Assembly (NCBI GenBank): GCA_017990865.1
Contig: JAGNNB010000165.1
Coordinates: forward strand, 1-6,892
Reading direction: 5' to 3'
DNA length: 6,892 nucleotides
Source of the DNA: Lysobacteraceae bacterium
Lineage (GTDB): Bacteria > Pseudomonadota > Gammaproteobacteria > Xanthomonadales > Xanthomonadaceae
This document shows, in pieces, positions 1-6,892 of this stretch. The notes under the pieces were generated by a model that was not told where the DNA came from, ran no database searches, and was given only the letters and a program-made list of their open reading frames with translations. The position numbers were made by a program, and so were the translations under genes. The first letter of the stretch is position 1; every line of letters starts with the position of its first letter.

Positions 1-634
1 GATCAGCATGAACGCCGATCGCATCTTCGCCGACCCCTCGACGATCACCGGTTCGATCGGCATCTTCGGTCTGGTGCCGACATTCCCGCGCGCGCTGGAG
101 AAGATCGGCGTGCATACCGATGGCGTCGCCACCACCTCGATGGGCGGCTTCAGCTTGGGTCGCGCCCTGTCGGACGACTTCAAGGTCGTGATCCAGTCCG
201 TGATCGAGAAGGGCTATCGCGACTTCACCGGTCGCGTGTCGAAAGCGCGCAAGCAGCCGGTCGAGGCCATCGATGCGGTGGCGCGCGGCCGCGTGTGGAG
301 CGGTGCGCAAGCGAAAGAACGCGGCTTGATCGATGCGTTCGGCGGTGTGAATGCGGCCGTCCTCGACGCCGCCCAGCGCGCCAAGCTGGGCAAGCCCGGC
401 GATTACCGCGTGCGTTACATCGAAGAGAAAATGAACCCGATCGCTCGCCTCATCGGCAGTCTCGCCGGCAGTGCGATGGGTAAGGAAATGCTCAGCGAGT
501 CCGGGCTGGCGCGGGCGTTCGTCGCCAAGAACATGCCGCAGATGCACCAGGATCTGAAATTGCTGGAGAACGCGATGCAGACCCGCGGCAGCACGCCGAT
601 CAAGGCCGTGGCGTATTGCTTCTGCGGGTTCTGA
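1..634 (+). CDS. sppA: Signal peptide peptidase SppA, C-terminal part (5' end outside window)
   Basis: SppA is a membrane-anchored serine protease that degrades signal peptides left in the inner membrane after export. The frame is open from base 2 with no start of its own, so the gene begins upstream. The first residues, ISMNADRIFADPSTITGSIG, match the conserved stretch just downstream of the catalytic serine in the family; the nucleophile itself should lie a few residues outside the window (inference). The following GIFG, the 'EAIDAVARGRVWSGAQAKE' type segment and 'GLIDAFGG' are family hallmarks of the C-terminal ClpP-like fold. The tail after about residue 150 is less conserved and ends in a Cys-containing AYCFCGF. 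Transcription ends at the hairpin 42 nt downstream. The internal ATG at base 8 is not a real start. Family assignment is confident. Confidence 0.93.
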   Translation, partial: ISMNADRIFADPSTITGSIGIFGLVPTFPRALEKIGVHTDGVATTSMGGFSLGRALSDDFKVVIQSVIEKGYRDFTGRVSKARKQPVEAIDAVARGRVWSGAQAKERGLIDAFGGVNAAVLDAAQRAKLGKPGDYRVRYIEEKMNPIARLIGSLAGSAMGKEMLSESGLARAFVAKNMPQMHQDLKLLENAMQTRGSTPIKAVAYCFCGF

Positions 635-675
635 TCGGCGCGTCGAACGCGTTCGAATCCCGTTCGTACTGTCAG

Positions 676-709
676 AAAAAAGCGCTCGGCGAAAGCCGAG
701 CGCTTTTTT
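676..709. terminator. Bidirectional rho-independent terminator
   Basis: A perfect 9-bp GC-rich stem (GCGCTCGGC, 682-690, and GCCGAGCGC, 695-703) closes on a GAAA tetraloop. It is flanked by six A on the left and six T on the right, so it works as an intrinsic terminator in both directions. It lies between the convergent sppA and lipoprotein genes and can serve both. Confidence 0.93.
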
Positions 710-730
710 CGTTCGGTGGCGACGATTGCC

Positions 731-754
731 GTGTCGATCTCAGTGTCGATCTCG
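731..754. repeat. 12-nt tandem duplication
   Basis: GTGTCGATCTCA (731-742) is followed directly by GTGTCGATCTCG (743-754), with one difference in the last base. It lies in the non-coding stretch between the terminator and the stop codon of the lipoprotein gene. No function is suggested by the sequence. Confidence 0.7.
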
Positions 755-826
755 GCAGCGATCGCCATGCCGAACGTCGAATCGACAGCCGCAACGTTCG
801 TCGTATCGACGAACGCATCGGCACGA

Positions 827-1108
827 TTAATCGCTCGTCGCCTCGTCGATCGCGCGGCGTTGTTCCGTCGCCGCGTCTTCGGTGGCTTTGCGGATCGCTT
901 TCGCGTCGTCGATGGGTTGGTGAATCGCTTCGTTGAGCGTGGTCGGCGATTGCGCGGCCGCTGCGGCCGAAGCGGTCGATGCCGCCGGGTCCGATTGCGG
1001 CGCGGGCGGCACGTCCTGTTCGGGCACTTTCGGCTTGGAACACCCGGCCAGCGCCGCGCACAGCAGCAGCGCGAAGGGGACGCACGAAGCGGTAAAACGA
1101 CGTGTCAT
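827..1108 (-). CDS. Small lipoprotein of unknown function
   Basis: This 93-residue protein begins with a basic n-region (MTRRF), a hydrophobic core and a lipobox L20-A21-G22-C23, so it should be lipidated on Cys23. Serine at +2, rather than Asp, predicts sorting to the outer membrane under the Lol rule (established for E. coli, inferred here). The mature 71 residues comprise a Pro/Ala/Ser-rich spacer (about 24-57), then a charged, probably helical tail rich in Ala, Glu, Asp and Arg, ending IDEATSD. There is no recognisable enzymatic domain. I chose the ATG at 1108 because GGAGA (1115-1119) sits 6 nt upstream; a TTG two codons earlier is too close to that site. The gene diverges from the SDR gene and ends towards the shared terminator at 676-709. 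The lipoprotein call is good; the function is unknown. Confidence 0.82.
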   Translation of the reverse strand: MTRRFTASCVPFALLLCAALAGCSKPKVPEQDVPPAPQSDPAASTASAAAAAQSPTTLNEAIHQPIDDAKAIRKATEDAATEQRRAIDEATSD

Positions 1109-1185
1109 GGCCAATCTCCGTCGAGCGCGCGCCCGGATCGAAGCGCGGGCGTATCCTACGCCTTTCCCGACCCGTGGGTGGAGCC
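1109..1185. promoter_or_regulatory. Divergent intergenic region, probable promoters for lipoprotein and SDR genes
   Basis: These 77 nt separate two divergent starts, so they should hold or overlap promoters for both. The only -10-like element is around 1151-1158 (TATCCT rightward, TAGGAT leftward on the other strand), with no convincing -35 partner. The call rests on gene orientation more than on motifs. Confidence 0.3.
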
Positions 1186-1962
1186 ATGGATCCGCAGCGT
1201 TGGCGTCTCGACGGACAACTCGCGCTGGTCACCGGCGGCAGCGCCGGAATCGGTCGCGCGATCGCGCGCGAGCTGCTCGGCTTCGGCGCGCGCGTGCTGA
1301 TCGTCGCGCGTCATGCCGACGGTTTGGACAGCGTGCGCAGCGAGCTCGAAGAAGAATTTCCCGATGGCGAAGTGCGCACCCGCGTCGCCGACGTGGCCGA
1401 CGACGCGCAGCGTGCGGACGTGTTGGACTGGGTGGAAGACCTCGGCGATGGCCTGAACATTCTGGTCAACAATGCCGGCGGCAATCTCACCAAACCCGCC
1501 AACGACTACAGCGAAGACGAATGGCGCGGCATTTTCGAAATCAATCTGTTCGCCGCATTCGAACTCGCGCGCGGCGCGTATCCGCTACTGACCAAACACG
1601 CGGTGTCGAGCATCGTCAACGTCGGCAGCGTGTCGGGTATCGCCCACGTGCACAGCGGCGCGCCGTACGGCATGAGCAAAGCCGCGATGCATCAGATGAC
1701 GCGCAACCTCGCGGTGGAATGGGCCGAGGACGGCGTGCGCGTGAACGCGGTCGCGCCGTGGTACATCCGCACGCGACGCACATCGGGAAAACTGGCCGAT
1801 CCCGATTATCTGGACGAAGTGCTGCTGCGCACGCCGATGGGCCGCATCGGCGAACCGGAAGAAGTCGCGGCAGCGGTCGCGTTCCTGTGCCTGCCCGCGT
1901 CGAGTTACATCACCGGCGAATGCATCGCGGTGGACGGCGGATTTCTGCGCTACGGGTTTTGA
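1186..1962 (+). CDS. SDR-family NAD(P)-dependent oxidoreductase, tropinone-reductase-like
   Basis: This 258-residue classical short-chain dehydrogenase/reductase has a complete Rossmann fold. The cofactor motif TGGSAGIG is at 16-23, the NNAG motif at 95-98, and the catalytic tetrad is N120, S148, Y161 and K165 (YGMSK). Arg42 at the end of the second strand suggests a preference for NADP(H). The segments NAVAPWYI (187-194), [13 protein letters not shown] and [14 protein letters not shown] match the tropinone-reductase-like subgroup of plants and bacteria closely. The true substrate cannot be read from sequence, and bacterial members are usually not tropinone enzymes. It is probably cytosolic, with no signal peptide. 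The ATG at 1186 gives the typical SDR N-terminus ([17 protein letters not shown]); a G-rich stretch (1176-1183) just upstream is a poor, close ribosome site. A longer frame reaching back to 1102 would overlap the lipoprotein start and adds no SDR sequence. Confidence 0.93.
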   Translation: MDPQRWRLDGQLALVTGGSAGIGRAIARELLGFGARVLIVARHADGLDSVRSELEEEFPDGEVRTRVADVADDAQRADVLDWVEDLGDGLNILVNNAGGNLTKPANDYSEDEWRGIFEINLFAAFELARGAYPLLTKHAVSSIVNVGSVSGIAHVHSGAPYGMSKAAMHQMTRNLAVEWAEDGVRVNAVAPWYIRTRRTSGKLADPDYLDEVLLRTPMGRIGEPEEVAAAVAFLCLPASSYITGECIAVDGGFLRYGF

Positions 1963-1979
1963 TCTTTTTTGATCGCGCT

Positions 1980-2018
1980 ATTCGACGGCGTCATTCGACG
2001 GCGTTATTCGACCGCATT
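1980..2018. repeat. 13-nt tandem repeat, three units
   Basis: Three consecutive 13-nt units begin with ATTCGAC: 1980-1992 and 1993-2005 differ only in the last base, and 2006-2018 is more diverged. The tract starts 17 nt after the SDR stop codon. No function is apparent. Confidence 0.75.
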
Positions 2019-2130
2019 TTTTGACTGAATTATTTGGCCGAGTTATCGACGACGACGCGAGAACATCGCGTATGCACGACGAAAGCGAAGCGTAGATTTG
2101 GCGCCGTATTTTGCCGAGTTTGTCGAAATC

Positions 2131-2204
2131 CACGAAGACGTTCGATTCGTCTCCCGCAAGTCACGATGACGTTCGATTTGTCTCCCGCAAGTCACGATGA
2201 CGTT
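2131..2204. repeat. 31-nt tandem repeat, about 2.4 units
   Basis: Bases 2137-2167 are repeated at 2168-2198 with a single mismatch (C2148 versus T2179). Partial units flank them: CACGA at 2131-2135, and GACGTT at 2199-2204. Near-identity suggests a recent duplication by slippage or unequal exchange. Each unit contains CTCCCGCAAGTCACGAT. Confidence 0.85.
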
Positions 2205-2366
2205 GCGCACTTCGGCGCGTATCGATGCGCGATTAGTCTGCATGGGCTGCGGTGCGCGCGCTCTCCGAGCGTCGCGCCATCCGCGCGCGGGGGCGCACTC
2301 GCGTAAGGGGATTTTTCGGCGGGGCGATTGGATGTCGCGCGCATCGCAGCATCCGACCATCACTTT

Positions 2367-2373
2367 AGGAGAG
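2367..2373 (+). promoter_or_regulatory. Ribosome binding site of the small secreted protein
   Basis: AGGAGAG lies 6 nt before the ATG at 2380. This decides the start over the earlier in-frame codons, and it places the signal peptide exactly at the N-terminus. The same heptamer with the same 6-nt spacing precedes the broken gene at 2957. Confidence 0.8.
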
Positions 2374-2379
2374 TCCGTA

Positions 2380-2712
2380 ATGAAATCTCATTCGCAACGT
2401 CTCGCTCGTCGTGTCCTCGCGGCCGGCGTCGTCCTGGCCGCGGGCGCATTCGCAGCGCCCGCGATGGCGCTCAACTGCGCTTACAACCCGGTGCCGGGTT
2501 CGATGGATACGTATCAATGCAGCACCAGCTATGCGCCCTTGCCCGACGATATTCTGTATTGGGTCGACAGCACCGGCGCGACGCAATGGGGCGGCGTCAG
2601 CTTCACCGCGCATTGCGACGCGTACGGCATTTTCGAAGTCACGCTTTACCGTTGGAACGGCCGTCGTCTCGTCGCCATCGACGGCGCCCGCGGCATGTGT
2701 TTGAGCGAGTGA
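2380..2712 (+). CDS. Small secreted four-cysteine protein, free-standing relative of the protease C-terminal module
   Basis: This 110-residue protein has a classic Sec signal peptide (basic MKSHSQRLARR, hydrophobic 12-26, APAMA cleavage after A30), leaving about 80 mature residues. The mature part holds four cysteines (33, 47, 79, 107), suited to two disulfides after export. Aligned by eye with the C-terminal domains of the S8 and M4 proteases downstream, it keeps the layout: C near the start, an aromatic-x-C about 14 residues on, a conserved Tyr (SY), a V/L-x-W strand (DILYWVD), a third C, a V-x-[VL] strand followed by N-G, and a last C near the terminus. Spacing is 14/32/28 against 13/27/27 in the proteases, so it is a diverged copy, ending CLSE rather than the proteases' IP. 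It has no catalytic motif. It is followed by a probable terminator and seems to be its own transcription unit. It might bind the same partner as the protease tails, or inhibit, chaperone or compete with them; this is inference. Confidence 0.85.
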   Translation: MKSHSQRLARRVLAAGVVLAAGAFAAPAMALNCAYNPVPGSMDTYQCSTSYAPLPDDILYWVDSTGATQWGGVSFTAHCDAYGIFEVTLYRWNGRRLVAIDGARGMCLSE

Positions 2713-2739
2713 CGGTTCCGCGCATGTGACGCGGTACCC

Positions 2740-2771
2740 GCGGGCGTGCGTGCACGCGCCCGCATTCTTTT
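2740..2771 (+). terminator. Probable rho-independent terminator of the small secreted protein gene
   Basis: GCGGGC (2740-2745) pairs with GCCCGC (2758-2763). After a 2-nt bulge an inner GCG/CGC closes on TGCA, and ATTCTTTT follows. The stem is GC-rich but bulged and the T-run is interrupted, so the call is moderate. It lies 28 nt past the stop codon at 2710-2712. Confidence 0.5.
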
Positions 2772-2956
2772 CCATGCGATCTTGTGCGCGATGTCGCAGT
2801 CGTTGCGACGCGGTCGCGGCATGCTGACGGCTCGATACGCGCAACGGAAGCGAGCGGACGTTCGCCAACCGGCGTCGTATCGAACGGACGCAAAGGGGCG
2901 CGGACCGTTTCCAACCGGTCTCGCGACCGGACCGTCGCACTCAAGGAGAGACACGC

Positions 2957-3089
2957 ATGCATCGCAAGCCTTCCCGAGAATCCTGCGCTTCTCGCGCATC
3001 GCCCCAGCGTGGCCGTCAGGGTCGTCAATATGGACGGCCAGACCATGCGCACCGCCAGCTTCCTCTGCCCGTCGAATCCGATTCCGTAA
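2957..3089 (+). pseudogene. Remnant of a gene ending in the four-cysteine module
   Basis: Bases 3000-3086, ending at TAA 3087-3089, encode RPSVAVRVVNMDG, then QTMRTASFLCPSNPIP. This is clearly the last 29 residues of the module found at the end of the two proteases (15 of 29 identical to each; same V-x-V-x-V-x-N-x-x-G, R, F-x-C and terminal I-P). The rest of the module, including its first three cysteines, is missing. Just upstream is a strong ribosome site (AGGAGAG, 2944-2950) with an ATG at 2957, but in a different frame: translation from it gives an arginine-rich 51-residue frame to 3112 with no signal peptide. The simplest reading is a former exported protein that lost its middle by a frame-changing deletion between about 2960 and 3000. 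The same RBS heptamer and spacing before the small secreted protein suggest it was a sister of that gene. A GTG-started frame from 2784 also reaches the tail, but has neither a signal peptide nor the cysteines. Confidence 0.72.
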
Positions 3090-3130
3090 CGATTTCGCAT
3101 CGGTTCGATTGATCGCTCGTCGAACGCGGT

Positions 3131-3169
3131 GCGCCGGAGAGAGCCCCTCTCTCTCGTTCTCTCCGGCGC
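3131..3169. terminator. Large GC-rich inverted repeat, possible terminator or mRNA-stabilising hairpin
   Basis: GCGCCGGAGAG (3131-3141) and CTCTCCGGCGC (3159-3169) are perfect 11-nt arms, extended inward by an A-T and a G-T pair. No T-run follows, so it is not a standard intrinsic terminator. The left arm's GAGAGAG (3137-3143) can instead pair with an internal CTCTCTC (3149-3155), giving a smaller alternative hairpin. It sits 42 nt after the stop of the broken gene. Confidence 0.5.
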
Positions 3170-3205
3170 GTTCCGCATAGCGTCGTCGCGATCGGCTTCA
3201 TCCGG

Positions 3206-3245
3206 TTCGATCCAATCTGGTCCGATCCAATCTAATCTGATCCGA
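3206..3245. repeat. Degenerate 15-nt repeat
   Basis: GATCCAATCT occurs at 3209-3218 and 3224-3233 with a 15-nt period, followed by a related AATCTGATCCGAAC. It lies about 100 nt before the S8 protease start, in the leader region. No known operator is recognised. Confidence 0.5.
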
Positions 3246-3339
3246 ACCGATCGCGTACACATCGCCTCTCGCTCTCGCATGCTTCGCCTTTCGGCGCAGG
3301 CATCGGTTTTTTCTGTCACAACCCCAAGGACGACATCGC

Positions 3340-6859
<3,520 letters not shown>

Positions 6860-6874
6860 TCGAGCGAGCCAGCG

Positions 6875-6892
6875 ATGAGCGTCTACGCGCCG
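6875..6892 (+). CDS. Possible start of a further gene (runs off the window)
   Basis: An ATG 15 nt after the M4 protease stop opens MSVYAP to the window edge. A GAGCGAG stretch (6862-6868) upstream is a weak ribosome site. If real it would be closely coupled to the protease gene. Too little is visible to say more. Confidence 0.25.

Larger units (their letters stand above)
1963..2379. other. 417-nt intergenic gap with two tandem-repeat tracts
   Basis: No convincing gene lies here. The start has GATC-TTTTTT-GATC just after the SDR stop, a weak U-rich element with only a 4-bp stem. Two repeat tracts follow (1980-2018 and 2131-2204, listed separately), and then a stretch without recognisable signals. 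The ribosome site of the small secreted protein is at the end. I see no clear sigma-70 promoter, although the next gene must be transcribed from somewhere in this gap or further upstream. Confidence 0.6.
2713..3339. other. 627-nt stretch between small secreted protein and S8 protease
   Basis: The stretch has no intact gene. In order it holds a terminator-like hairpin (2740-2771), about 140 nt without recognisable content, a 6-bp hairpin CCGGTC-TCGC-GACCGG (2915-2930), the remnant of a broken gene (2957-3089), a large inverted repeat (3131-3169), a degenerate repeat (3206-3245) and the leader of the S8 protease. In this leader an imperfect hairpin (about 3282-3306) precedes TTTTTT (3307-3312), a possible weak terminator or leader structure. 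AAGGA (3326-3330) is the ribosome site of the protease gene. Confidence 0.55.

Noticed and set aside
415..768. 117-residue minus-strand frame opposite the end of sppA
   Set aside because: It runs straight through the strong bidirectional terminator and lies antisense to conserved sppA. There is no ribosome site or domain.
1102..1185. N-terminal extension of the SDR gene to an ATG at 1102
   Set aside because: The added 28 residues do not resemble SDR sequence and would overlap the start of the divergent lipoprotein gene. The ATG at 1186 gives the usual family N-terminus.
933..2024. 363-residue plus-strand frame overlapping the lipoprotein and SDR genes
   Set aside because: It is low-complexity and Arg-rich, spans two genes supported in other frames, and has no recognisable domain.
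2131..2204. Possible CRISPR array
   Set aside because: The 31-nt units are directly adjacent with no spacers, and no cas genes are present, so it is a plain tandem duplication.
2043..2363. Open frames on both strands in the gap before the small secreted protein
   Set aside because: They cross tandem repeats, are basic-residue-rich, and show neither a ribosome site nor any conserved motif.

Overview
The window reads as a GC-rich chromosomal segment of a gammaproteobacterium, most likely a Lysobacter/Xanthomonas-type relative. That placement is an inference from codon use, the tropinone-reductase-like SDR, and the LasB-like and aqualysin-like secreted proteases. No rRNA, tRNA, CRISPR array, IS or phage gene was seen.

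Left part (1-1962), housekeeping: the C-terminal part of signal peptide peptidase SppA (cut by the window edge) runs rightward. A small outer-membrane-type lipoprotein runs leftward towards it. The two converge on a textbook bidirectional terminator (676-709). Divergent from the lipoprotein is an SDR oxidoreductase with all catalytic residues intact.

Middle and right part (1963-6892), a secreted-protease cluster: a 417-nt gap with two unrelated tandem-repeat tracts leads into a 110-aa secreted four-cysteine protein. Next come the debris of a broken gene, an aqualysin/proteinase K-type S8 serine protease, and a pseudolysin (LasB)-type M4 metalloprotease. A new reading frame may start at the last bases. 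Both proteases have a signal peptide, a propeptide and an intact catalytic centre.

The unifying observation is one roughly 80-residue, four-cysteine module used repeatedly in this stretch. It is the C-terminal domain of the S8 protease and, with identical cysteine spacing (13/27/27) and 43 of 81 residues identical without gaps, of the unrelated M4 protease. A diverged form appears to make up the whole mature part of the small secreted protein. The last 29 codons of a further copy survive, out of frame with the nearest start, in the relic at 2957-3089. I do not recognise the module as a named domain. The arrangement suggests a locus where one exported accessory module has been shuffled between protease families and also kept free-standing. 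Candidate roles are secretion, substrate or surface binding, or regulation of the proteases; the sequence does not decide between them.
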